This document shows, in pieces, positions 21,605-32,836 of a DNA stretch of 64,000 nt. The DNA is taken from positions 50,683,897-50,747,896 of the forward strand of contig CM022949.1 in assembly GCA_012931725.1 (NCBI GenBank). Reading direction: 5' to 3'. How positions within the stretch are numbered: the first letter of the stretch is position 1; each line of letters starts with the position of its first letter. A program made the position numbers and the translations under genes. The notes beneath the pieces are model-generated. The model saw nothing but the letters and a program-made list of their open reading frames with translations, did no database searches and was not told the DNA's origin. This stretch comes from Litsea cubeba (Eukaryota; Streptophyta; Magnoliopsida; Laurales; Lauraceae).

Positions 21605-24600
21605 ATATATATATATATATATATATATCCTAGAACAAATGTCCTAGATTTGATGCCCATATGGACATATGTTCTTGTGAGTTTTGTAGGCTTTGCACAC
21701 ATTTTCACAAGACGTATATTTTGGAGCTATATTATGTTTCCTCCGCTAATTATTCATACCGAAACCTCGAGGCTTTAGTAAGAGCAACGAAAATAGTCCC
21801 CCCCCCCCAAAAAAAAAAAAAATGATGGAATCCTATTGGCGCACTTTTGATAACATGCACTATATTTTTTTCGACACTGAGTCGCTCCATTTTGGATTCA
21901 AATTTACATCTAGTTGGCTCTCAAACCATATTAAATTCCATCCACTAAGCAAATCTCGAGATGTTAGTAGAGGCAACGAAAATACTTTTCTAACATAACC
22001 ATGCTATGAATATGCAAAAAACTGAAATTTGACTTTGTTCACACCATTATAACTCATTATAGGATCGAAATAAATCATGCATAAATGATGCCTTCTAAAA
22101 CCATTAAAATTGGCTCCTAAAACCATTAAAAATTGGCTCCATAGATCAAATAGTTAAGATGATTAATGGAGTTGAGATCTTGCACACATAAATGGTCTGA
22201 TCTAGCTTCGTTGGTCCTCCACATGTCCTACGATTAACCTGGCTGCATGTGGGCCCCAAAAGAGAGTTTGCGGATGGGTTGATTAGAGGTTTCCAAACCT
22301 ACGTTTGTGTGTTTGGTGGCACTCCTACGCAGATGTCTTGCATGACTAGTGCTATTCATGATATGGGTTAAGGCATATTTAGGCTAGGCCCAACTTAAAA
22401 AAGACAGCGCCATATCCTAGCCCAAGCCTAACACGGCCACAAATGTCAAGCCCAAGGCCGACGATTTAGTCAATTAGATGGCGCTGGCCCAGATCGAACC
22501 AGGCTTTTTACCGGTTGTATGGACTTTCTAGGAATTATTTTTCAAATCATCACCAAGCTCAAGCTCCACATGATCAATCTGAATCTGCTATCTAAACCCC
22601 TTAATATGTCAAAGGCTCCATTAGACTTATATTGATCCGAAAGGATTGGACTATTGGGTTAAAATTATATAAAATCATGCATTTTAATACCGTTAAATTT
22701 GAAGACTAAGATGTTAAAATGATAGGAGTGACTTGAAATTTCATACATTGGCTAGTCTCAATTAGATTTTTCAATCCCTCACTCATTCTTGATTGGCGAG
22801 GCCCTAGTGGGCTCCATAAGCTCTCACATGGTCTCCTATGTCCACTATAAAAATATCATATGCTGAACTTGCGTGAATGAGATTTGTCAAACGACTGAGA
22901 GACTACTCTCAATCCATCAAAGTTCAATCAAGTCTTAAACAGTAAACTCAAAACCCAAGTAGTCCTCCTCTCAAAGCTCTTACATTCAAAACCACCTAAC
23001 CTCAATACTCTAAAACGATACAAACAATGATACAAAGTATACTAAGCAAGCCAAATCCAGTACTAAACACAATGGGGATCCTAAGTCTACCTAGGCTCTC
23101 ACATGTGAATCACATAAAGTAGAATTACAAAGCGAAAGGAACATTCTAGTGGTATGTGGGTATGAATACAAAGAATATACGATTAAATCACAAATATTAT
23201 GCAGTAGTCAAAGTAGAATTACAATTGCTTGCCTTCTTTGTACGACTCATCAGCATTCGGTCGAAGGTGGTCATGAGGGCAATGATATCCTATCACAGAG
23301 CCTTGATGCATCTAAACGTATTCAACATCATGTCACCCCACATCTTCACACTCCAACGTGGTTTGTACCCCCGTTATATCAGTAAGGGTATGTCGGCTTA
23401 TACAATGCTAGAGTACCCAATTTAAGCCCTCAAGACCCATGTCGAAGTTTCCGGTAAAACGAGAAGCTGGGCTTCTAAGATTAACTATGAGGCCCCTATG
23501 GCTAGCCGTAGGGTTTGCCTATGGTGAGCCAAGGTTATATAGTTGTAGTACAAAAGAGCCAAAAGTTAATATCTTGTCTTAGCGATCGTAGGATATATAT
23601 AATTTGGGTTGGCTTCCTGAGGCTCCATGATTAGCTTTGAGTTTATTCTCGTTGAGCCCAGTAATTAGCCCACGGCTACCCACACGACTCATGCCAAAAA
23701 CTCCATGTTCTGCTTTCGCAACCGTGGTACAAAATAAGGTTGGCTTTTTTGAATCTCATGTTGTAAGGATCGGATCCCGAATTACTAAAACAATTGATTT
23801 TAATTGTTGGATGTATCATGAGTGGACGCCACTTTTTTTGAAATTTTGCAAAGACCCAAGTCCAGATTTCATGCACCCGTCATATTATTGTCATCATCTT
23901 GCATGAGAATTTGAATATTGCCTGAAAATAACTTGGCCGATAATTAATTTTTTTTACTTTTGGATTATTAATAATAAATACTAATGCTATGGTTTGAATG
24001 AAATGGATCCTGCATTCAATAAATAGGCATGTGGGACCCACTATGATGTAAATTATTTAAAGTGTTGGTGCTGTGCAAAGTTTGATTATTTTGCTTTTAA
24101 TGCACGTAGAATAGATAATAATGATGAACATTGGACTTCTATGCAATAATGGAACTAATTAGATTTTTATTCAATAGCGCTTGTAGGGCATGTACCATTG
24201 AGTTGGTCTACACTGGGCTGGGCACACACCATCATCACCATCACTAAATGCACGCATTGCCTTACGTGGGTCCAATAGGGGACCCAACTTGAGTTGCACG
24301 ACCTAGGGTATGGGTTCTTAGTAACTAGCATGGCAGTGCCTCTTGTGACTTGGGAATTTAGCTTACCAAGAGTGAGCCCAGCGCAATGCATTGAGATTAG
24401 TAGCACTTCGCAAATTTTAGGCAAAATTAGCGAAAGGTCCCTATAAGTGGATGTATCCAGCCTCCAGTCCAATAAAAAACTTTTTAAGGCCTATGGTCCA
24501 CTCAACTAGACTGTTTGTTGTCATAGGTCCCTACATCCATATGATCACATATTTCAGGACTGGTATGCCCTTTCAAGCGTTTTAGGCATAAAATTTTGAA

Positions 24601-24751
24601 ATTTAAAATTTCAAATCTTATATTATCCCTCTTCTTCTGCAACAAGCCTAGGTTTGTTTGGGTTTTCCGATCTCTATTGGGCCACATTGATCGGGGTTTC
24701 GGAGACTCGAAGAAGAACAGAGGATCGGGTCTGTTGCAGTAGACTGATACG
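21605..24751. other. No gene seen
   Basis: A C/A homopolymer junction lies at about 21800-21824. The stretch 22880-23440 has phrases (TCAAAACCCAAGTAG, CTCTCACATG) reminiscent of the interior of the solo LTR at 50077-54877, so part of it may be old LTR sequence. No open frame longer than about 100 codons with recognisable content. Confidence 0.4.
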
Positions 24752-25323
24752 TACTGCAAGAAAAATTACATTTAGCGGCGGTTTTTTTCCACCGCTAAAT
24801 GTGTAAAAATTACATTTAGCGGCTGTTTTTTTCCGCCGCTAAATGGGTAAAAACCGCCACTAATACCTTTGCAGTGGAAAAATGTGCACCGCTACTTTTG
24901 TCGTCTAATGGTCCTGTCACTGAATGTATTTGCAGCGGAAGAAGAAATGCTGCGAAAAAAAAAATCAATAGTAGCAGTTTATAACCGCCACTAATAGTTT
25001 TAATCTGCCACTATAGCGCATAGGGCTTTTTCCTGCTATTGTCTGTGTGTACCGCCGCTGTGCATCTTTTAGCAGCAGATAGTAAAAACTGCTGCTATAA
25101 GTGTATCTTTTAGCAGCAGACAATACAAACCGCTGCTATAAGTGGCCAAAACCACTATTACAAACCCCATTTCACCTTTCCCTAATTTCCCATTAAAAAA
25201 AGATCTATACATTTTCCAACCAAAAATTATTTATTAAAAAAGCATCTATACATTATCCAACCAAAACTTATTTATGAGACACTAAACGGTAGCAGAAGCA
25301 TTGCACACATATGTATTGGATTC

Positions 25324-25819
25324 ATGATTGTCTACATGGTTGAATTAGAGAATAGAATCGAAGAAGGCCAAATGAGACTGCATAGACTCAAAGAGAAGAT
25401 GGAAGAGGGTACCAATAGCTATCCAAATAAGAACAAGTTATTGCAAGAGCAAGCATTGAGGAAGAAGATGTCACGTGCTCAGGATACGATCTTGAAATAT
25501 ATGCTGAATATGGTGGATGTTTGTAAAGCCCAGGGCTTTGTATATGGAATCGTCCTTGAGAATGGGAAGACTGTCGGAGCAGTATTAGAAAACTTATGCT
25601 CTTGGTGGAAGGAAGAAGTCAAGTTTGATCAAAGTACACCAGCTGCAATCGCAGAGTATCAAGAAAATAATCCTATTCCCGACTTTGGTGACATGAGAAA
25701 CCCTTCTTGTTTCACGCTTTGGGAGTTACAAGACACAACCCTAACTTCACTTATGTCTGCCCTCATGCATCACTGTGATCCCCCACAAAGGAATTATCCC
25801 TTTGCACATGACCTCCCAC
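25324..25819 (+). pseudogene. EIL: EIN3/EIL DNA-binding-domain fragment, first part
   Basis: EIN3 and EIL proteins are plant transcription factors at the end of the ethylene signalling pathway, acting in the nucleus. From about 25342 the frame encodes the conserved N-terminal DNA-binding region: ELENRIEEGQMRLHRLKE, QALRKKMSRAQDTILKYML, VCKAQGFVYGIV, LCSWWKEEVKFDQ, PAAIAEYQ, LQDTTLTSLMSALMHHCDPP and DLPP. This corresponds to roughly the first 170 residues of the domain. The acidic N-terminus normally before it and the C-terminal regulatory half after it are absent. The frame runs into the inner CACTA element at 25820 and is completed at 42138. It sits inside a CACTA-like element, so it is a captured fragment rather than a local gene. 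Some residues differ from the usual family wording (for example the MWKDKMRLK-type segment), suggesting relaxed constraint. Confidence 0.9.
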
Positions 25820-25846
25820 CACTACACCATTTCAGGGCTTTTACAG

Positions 25847-26170
25847 CTTCTCATTTACGGCGTGCATTGAATGCAAGCCGTAAATGATATAATAGTACGG
25901 CGCGCATGGAATGCGAGCCGAAAAATGGATTTTTCTTCTCTTTATTAAGGCGTGCATTTTGCGTGCTACGAGATCTTATTAATTACGGCGTGCATTTAGG
26001 ATGTCGTAAGTTACTGAGCATTTGCGGCCTACATTCGCAAGCCGTAAAAATATTAGGGTATCACAGCCCACATGTTGCACGCTGTAAAAAGCCAAACCAT
26101 TCAAATTAAGTTCACGGCCTGCTTTGAGAAGCTGTAAGATTAATCAGCTTTCACAGCCCACATTTCGCAT
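25847..26170. repeat. Left subterminal repeats of CACTA 2
   Basis: About eight hairpin-forming copies of TACGGCGTGCATT...GCAAGCCGTAA, spaced 30-50 bases apart. The same motif family fills 41668-42118 at the other end. Confidence 0.8.
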
Positions 26171-26351
26171 GCCGTAAAAAAAGAAACCCGCCAAATTAAT
26201 ATTCCAAAAATATTTCGCACCCTTTTTTTGACACCCAAAATTTAACCCCAAATTAGGGATAGACGATACCCACTGAGAACCCAAATCTTGACACCAAAAA
26301 AATTTCGCACCCCTTCTTCTTCTCACGATACCCACCGAGAACCCATTGCTC

Positions 26352-26775
26352 CACTACCAAAAAAATGACTTTTAGCGTCGAACTTTTTGCCGCGGCCAGT
26401 GTTTTTGTGGCTACTTGTTACTTGTTGCCACCACGAATAGAGTTAGTGGCAACAAATCCCGTTTTACCTCGCCCGTGTCTGCCCATGACAAAACGTGTCA
26501 GAAATTTTTTTTTACCGATGAAAATTAGCGTCGGAAAATTTATCACCGACGTTTAATATAAAAAATCGGTAAAGGTTGGTAGACTTTTTTACTTTTAAAA
26601 AAAAAATTTTTTAATTTTTACCGATGAAAATTTATATTTTTTGTGACGAAAAATAATCGTCGGTAAATTTCCCAATTTTCTTCCCTCTCCCACCACCGAA
26701 ACCCTTCTTTTCACTCTCTCTCTTGCGCGCTCTTCTCTCTCTCCGACGAAGGTTATGTTTTACCGATAAAATATT
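26352..26775. mobile_element. CACTA-like left end, truncated
   Basis: CACTACCAAAAAAATGACTT followed by subterminal hairpins of GCGTCGG/CCGACG and ACCGATGAAAAT. No matching right end found in the window. Confidence 0.45.
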
Positions 26776-27556
26776 CACTACAAGAAATCTAGGCTACTGT
26801 GACGAAATTTGATGACGAATTTTTTTTTTTTTTGTCTTAAAAGAACACCCAAAGAGGATGAAATACAAATTTTGTCGTTTGTTTTAATTTTTTTGAAAAG
26901 TATAGGAGATGAAAACAAAATCTTCTTTGCAAAAATAAGGCGCCACAGGCAGTCGCTAATGCCCTTTATACAAACACCCCCCACCCCCTCCCATTTTTTC
27001 TTCACTTTTCCCTTCCCTCTTGTGTTTTCCCCTGCTCTCGCCCTGCTCCCCTTCCCCTTTTTTTTCCCTGCTCCCGCCCTGCTCCTGCGCCAGCCTAGAT
27101 CAAGCGGACGAGGCTGGATCATAGATGACCCCGCCATGGTCCGCCATGGCGAAGAGCTTGCCATCGAGGACGGCGCTGCTGTGCATCCACTTCTCCTGGA
27201 TGTCGACAGGGGAGGGGACGGGGGACCAAGATCCTGCGGCCGGGTCGAATACCTCCGTCTAGCCAGCGGTGGAGAACTCGCGGGGCCCCGATCTCCCAGA
27301 AGTTGAAGCGGGCGTCGAAGATCGAGACGGTGGACAAAGGGACGTCGGAGACGGAGCCGCTGAGGACGAAGATCCAGGGGGCCGAGGACGTCGCAGGCGG
27401 AGCCGGTGGAGGGGAAGGGTGGGGGTGGAGCCTCTTAGGGTTTGGGGCGCTTGGGTCGATGAGGAGCCATTGGAAGGAGGAGTTCATGAGGGGTCGTTAG
27501 GTCACAGCGGCTGGGGTCTTTCCCATTTTCTTTTTTTTTAATCCCACTTTCCCTTT
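26776..27556. mobile_element. CACTA-like left end with an exon-like cargo, truncated
   Basis: CACTACAAGAAATCTAGGC, then GTGACGAAATTTGATGACG subterminal wording, then a GC-rich stretch (26960-27530) containing a minus-strand open frame. No matching right end found. Confidence 0.45.
27119..27487 (-). pseudogene. Exon-like captured fragment, possibly from an F-box/kelch-type gene
   Basis: A 122-codon minus-strand frame beginning MNSSFQWLLIDPSAPNPKRL, followed by a Pro-rich stretch and PWIFVLSGSVSDVPLSTVS and IFDARFNFWEIGAPRVL. The phrase pattern is reminiscent of plant kelch-repeat proteins, but I cannot place it firmly. The downstream part (RRILVPRPLPCRHPGEVD) looks out of frame. GC-rich against AT-rich surroundings, so probably host-derived cargo. 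Confidence 0.35.
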
Positions 27557-28148
27557 CACTACAACAAATGAGTCTTTTTGCGACATTTTTATTTGCAACG
27601 CTTTCGAAAAGTTGCTAATACACATTATTGGCAACGCTTTAAAGCGTAGCAACTCAGTTTTGGTAGGATGTAATCAGGATATTATCAACGACGCTTGTAA
27701 GCATTGCTGATAATTTTTCCGAACTTAATGTTTATTAAAAATCTTTTTTTTTAATTTTTTTTAAGTATAGTAACTACACAAAGCGTTGGAGTCTAATTTT
27801 TGTCTTTTAAACCCCCCCCCCCCCCCAACCCCACGAAACCCACTTCTTCTTCACGTTTTTTATTCCCCCTTTTTTTACCCTCTCGCGCTCTTCCTTCCCG
27901 CCGCACCTGCCACGCCACCGCTCTGCCCTCTGGCCTCCCAAGCTCTGCCCTCTGCCCTCCCGCATCATCTCGTCGTCCTTTCCATCCCATGCAACCCTTA
28001 CGTTGGCACATCACTCCCACTCTCTTAGCCGATCCGACTGAAATTCCTCTCCATTCAAAAACCCCCAAATCTCCATCCCTTACCCTCGTCTCTCTTGAAC
28101 CATCGTCCATCCCATCATCGAAAACCCTCTCCATTCGAAAACCCCCAA
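27557..28148. mobile_element. CACTA-like left end with leader-like sequence, truncated
   Basis: CACTACAACAAATGAGTC, then repeated GCAACGCTTT/AAAGCGT subterminal motifs to about 27790. A C-homopolymer and a pyrimidine-rich stretch resembling a 5' untranslated leader follow, up to the ATG at 28149. Confidence 0.45.
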
Positions 28149-28362
28149 ATGTCAGTAGTGGCTGCTGCAGCAGCAGTTTCTTACATTCCCACTTTCAGAT
28201 CTTCTTCTTGTCTTACTTGCTGCTTGAAATCGCCCAAACCCATTTCATTTTGTAAGTTTCCCACCACGAAATTAGTTGTAAAAGGTGTTTTTCTGTCAAG
28301 AATGTCTGGGTTTGAGAAAATTAGGGGTTTTGAGACAAAAACCATGACTGAGATGAGCACAG
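28149..28362 (+). pseudogene. Captured first exon with a plastid-transit-like N-terminus
   Basis: ATG at 28149 opens a frame rich in Ala, Ser and Thr without acidic residues for about 50 codons (MSVVAAAAAVSYIPTFRSSS, then CCLKSPKPISF), typical of a chloroplast transit peptide. It continues LSRMSGFEKIRGFETKTM. The retrotransposon at 28363 interrupts it, and the sequence resumes at 36465 (GTTGCTGCTTGCACC). I do not recognise the protein. It may be the start of the same donor gene as the beta-amylase exon at 39594, but this is not shown. Confidence 0.45.
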
Positions 28363-30307
28363 TGAAAGTCCTTGGGATCCTAACCCTAGAGGGGGGGGGG
28401 GGGGTTGAATAGGGTGAGCTACTAATAGTGACTAACTATGACCGATTTTAATTTTCTATAAACTAACTAGTCACTAGTGATGATAACAAGCACAATGCGG
28501 AAGCTAAATACATACAATCATCACAAGAGCATGCACCACAACGCAATATTTATAGTGGTTCGGCCTCAATGCCTACATCCACTACCGGCTTGTGTATCCA
28601 ACACCCCACCGGATTTCCACTAAGTATGCTTTTCAATAGGCTAAGCAATAACCTCTACAACCATGCTTTTCTAGGCTAAGCAATAACCTTTACAATGTTG
28701 TTTTTCTAGGCTAAACAACAACCTATACACAATGCTTTTATATGGCTAAGCAATAACCTTACAATCAAATGATTTCTCTCAAGAAAGTGTTTTCACAAAA
28801 CACTCTAAGAGATTACAATTAAAGCTTAAGTAAAATGCCTCTAAGTAGGCGGATATGAAAATGTAAATCTAACTCACACAACACAATGAAATGCAAAGAT
28901 GAATGCTCATGATATGTGTGTGTGTGGTAACTTCAATCAAGTTTAAAACATAAGCTCAATTAATGTATGCTTAATGCATTTGAAAGTTTAGAGCACTCAA
29001 ATATATGATTGAAGTTATATGCAAATCACTTGAACAACTACAAACTTGTGAATGATATGAAAATCTAAATATCACAAATGAAAATGATTAAGACTAATCA
29101 AGTGATGCATGTGCAATGTTGTTTTCAAAAACTAATTTAACTAAGGTTTAAATGTATGAAAACAACAAGGAAGATTCAAACAAGAAATAGAATCATGCTA
29201 AAGAGGAAATCAAAGATTTTCATAAAACATGATTTGTAGAGTTTTAAAACAAAACTTTGTTTGAATCTAAGTGAAGAATCCTATGATATAAAATCAAAGA
29301 TTAAAGAAAGTAGAGGATTCAACACATCATAGTTAATATGCTTAAAAACATTTACCAATAGTTTAGACAAAGCATAAAACATATGATTAACAAAAGGCAA
29401 AGCTTACTTGGTGGTTTAACTTCATTAATCCAAGCTTTAGCTTTTCCTAATGACCCATTAGCCTTCTTTAGCTCTTCCCCTTTCTTTGGCCTCAAAGCTC
29501 TTCAAGAATGGCTTAAAAATCATCAATCTTGGCCAAAGGAATGAGCTTGCTTTTATAGAAAAAAGCTGCCAACGGCTACCTGTCGGTCGACCGACAGGTA
29601 GGTGTCGGTCGACCGACACCTCAACGGTCACTAGGCAACGGTCATGTTTTCGAAAGTTTTCTGACCGTTATACATCTATCGGTTGACCCTCATTTGTCGG
29701 TTGACCGACAAGGAACCGACAACTGAACCGACAGCACAAAGATATTGAAAATGTAGCTGTCTGTTTTTGGAACCGACGAGTCCTTGGACTGAAATTTTAT
29801 GCACTGTCGGTTGACCGATAAGAGCCGACGAGCTGACCGAAGAGAAGGTCTGAAATTTGTAGCTCTCTGGAAATGGAACCGACAAGTCCTCGGTCTGCCT
29901 CGGTTCCACTGTCGGTTGACCGAATGCTTGACGTCGGTTGACCGACAGCTCTGGACAAAAATCCCAACTTTACATAGTATTTTCTTGTGGGGATTTTTGG
30001 GCCATTAAACCAAGCTTGAAACATGATTTTAAATCATCTTAAGTGCTTTTAAAATCATGAAACACTAAAAGCCAAATATAGTATGAAACTTTAAACATAG
30101 GCTAGCTTGATTTAAAAATTCTTTTTAAAACAAATGCATCCAATGTTTAAAACCAAAACATGCACAAACTATAAGATTTGTAATATTTAAAACAATGCAT
30201 GTATAAATCCAGATTTCAAGATATTTAACTCAATGCTTGTGTGAAAAATCATGAGATGCTAAAATGACAATGCATCCATCAAATTGCAATACACAAAATC
30301 CCTAACA
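28363..30307 (-). repeat. LTR of the Copia-type element (3' LTR in element sense)
   Basis: 1945 bp, contains a G-homopolymer near the left end and a cluster of GTCGGTTGACCGAC-type palindromes at about 29580-29960. Homologue: 34506-36459. Confidence 0.95.
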
Positions 30308-30325
30308 ATCTCCCCCTTTGCAATT
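30308..30325 (-). other. Polypurine tract of the Copia-type element
   Basis: Minus strand reads GCAAAGGGGGAGAT immediately before the LTR, the standard priming site for plus-strand synthesis in plant Copia elements. Confidence 0.85.
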
Positions 30326-32836
30326 TGATGGCAAACCTTTTCTATGTTGGCAAACTTTGCTCAACACCATATTTTCACACAGTCTTCAGCTCCTCCTTGG
30401 CTGGACAATCCTTGAAATCTTCTTGGATGCTTCTTCATTCAGCTTGAGCTCTAGCTTCATTCTTCTTGATGCTTGGAGCTTGATCAATCTTCAAGCTTTC
30501 TCTTCATCTTCCTTTCTTTAGACCAAGCATCTTCTTTAGCTCCCAAACTCTTTCTTCTATCATCTTCTCCCCCTTAGACCAAGCACTCTCTCTCCTTGGT
30601 CTTTCTCTCCCTTTGCCATTGAATGCTCTCTCCCCCTTTGATCTTTCTCCCTTTTTGGGTAGCTAGAGCATTTTCTCCCCCTTAATCCTTTCTCCCCCTT
30701 TGCCATTAAATTGCAAAGGTAGCAATTGAAGAAAGGTACCTACACACATGAAACAAGGAAAGTACCTTTAGTAGCACCTGTTAACAAATGAAATCGAAAA
30801 TGAAATACTTAACAGGCTATTATGCATGGTAGTAGTCTAAGGGTATAAAGCCAATTCAATGGTGAATTTGATCAAAACTAATACTTCCTATGAAGGTTTA
30901 TACTCCCCCTCAATCCATTCTCTCCTTTTGTCAAACTTTTGACAAAGATTTAACTATTTGGTTCAAGAAGAAGATGGTTTTACCAATTGAGGGATAACTT
31001 CAAGGGAAGGATTAGATACCAATTGATAATGATTAACTATAAGGCTCAATGATCAAATTACCAAATTGGAGAGAAACCAATTGACCTATAAGCTTAGGGA
31101 AAGTTGAAGAGCAAGGTCAAAAGGTTAATCTATCATGGATACCAATTGAAATAAGAACCATATCAATTGAGATTTAAGAGTATGACTTATTAGCTCAATC
31201 ACTCTAAAATGGACTTAAGGAATGTAACTAGAAGGATTAATCCAAGTTAGAGCTATCCATGATGATAAGGGGTTTACTAAACATAGCATCAAATAATATA
31301 ACTATGAAAATCATATGCTATGTAAATTTTGAAATCATTTCACTCAATCATAAAATATGACTATCAAGTGTAAGATGAGTGAAATGAAATTCAAACCATG
31401 ATGCCTACCTCAATCATTAACCAACCAAGATTATTAACACATAAACATGGTGGGCACGAGATTTAACCAAATAAGCAAGAGAGGTGGCAAACATGACCAT
31501 TTATGAAGCTAATGGAATGTGACATGGAACAAAGACATATTACTATCAAGTTCAATCCAATGTACACAAGGTCTATCACATTCTCAAGATATCAATTGGA
31601 TATGATACTAAATGAAAATGATACCAATTGAATATGAAACATGATTAAGAGTAAGGATGTGACAAACACAAAATTCCAAAAAGCATCATAAATGAATATT
31701 CATCACTTTAATGATATAACTATTGAGCATAGTGATGAACATGAGAAATTGCATTTTGAAAATATATGACTTATAAGAATATGCAATTTCCAAAGTGTCA
31801 ACCATATGAATACAACATCTAAGAAATCCATCATTCAAGAGATATAACTATGTAATTCAAGAAATGAATTTCAAAGAGGTTCATATGATCAAACACTACT
31901 ATGAGGTTGAAACATGTATAAGTATGACAAATACACATGAATCAAACATCATAACCATCCATTTCACAAAAATGACTAGAAAGCATAAAGGATGGATTTG
32001 GGTTCTAGTATGGTTACAAAAAAAAAATAATTAAAGAACACAACCATACATGGAACAAATAAAACATTTGCATGAAGAATGTAACTAAAAGAGCAAACAT
32101 GCAAATAGTCTATCACAACATTCATTTCCATTAAAGGATGACATAAGCAAAAGCATAAGGAAATGAAAACATGGAACATGCTTTGATGAATACAACAAAA
32201 AGTTTTAAAGCATTTCCATTCATGCAATCTTCAAATCATAAACAAAATCTAACAATGGGCATAATGTATATGAAAATAAAGAAAGCACCTTATCAAACAT
32301 CAAATTGTATTCTAAGCAATATCACTACCAAGAATCATACAATTTGATTTAAAAACCATTCAACTTGCATTTTAAAAGATATAACTTAATTGGAAAACAT
32401 ACAAGTTGATCTTTTCAAAGTAATTTTCCATGTGTAAGTATAACTTAAAAATTCATGGAAAAATTAAATTGATTTAAGTCATTTGTTTTTCAAAATAATC
32501 TAACTAAGACATACAAACAAATGATATTGCAACATCAATCGATTATGAAAGATCTAGCTATGAAAGCTTTGAACCCATAATCAATTGAACATGTAGAAAT
32601 GCAAACAAGATGTGACTATAAAAAGCAAATCTAACATGTGAGAAATACAATCAAATGATTTTGAAAACCATGATATGTGACTTAGGGAAGTACATGAAGA
32701 CAAAATCAAATGATCATAAAGAAACAAATGCATTTTTAAAAAATGTAACTAAGAAAGAACATAAAATGCAAATGCAATCATGACCAACAAAAAGATTTAA
32801 CTATTAAGGTTAGGTTGGTCAATGAGGTCCAAGGCC
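30326..32836 (-). other. Non-coding interior of the Copia-type element
   Basis: 2.5 kb of very AT-rich sequence in which phrases such as ACCAATTGA, CAAATGAT and AACTATGA recur. No pol-like frame on either strand. It occupies the place where pol would lie in an autonomous relative. Confidence 0.6.

Noticed and set aside
27786..28255. Frames of 80-151 codons on both strands in Pro/Ser-rich sequence
   Set aside because: Pyrimidine-rich leader-like sequence; only the frame from 28149 looks like a real exon start.
29486..30024. 66-77-codon frames repeated in both Copia LTRs
   Set aside because: LTR sequence dominated by GTCGGTTGACCGAC palindromes; frames on both strands overlap and have no domain.
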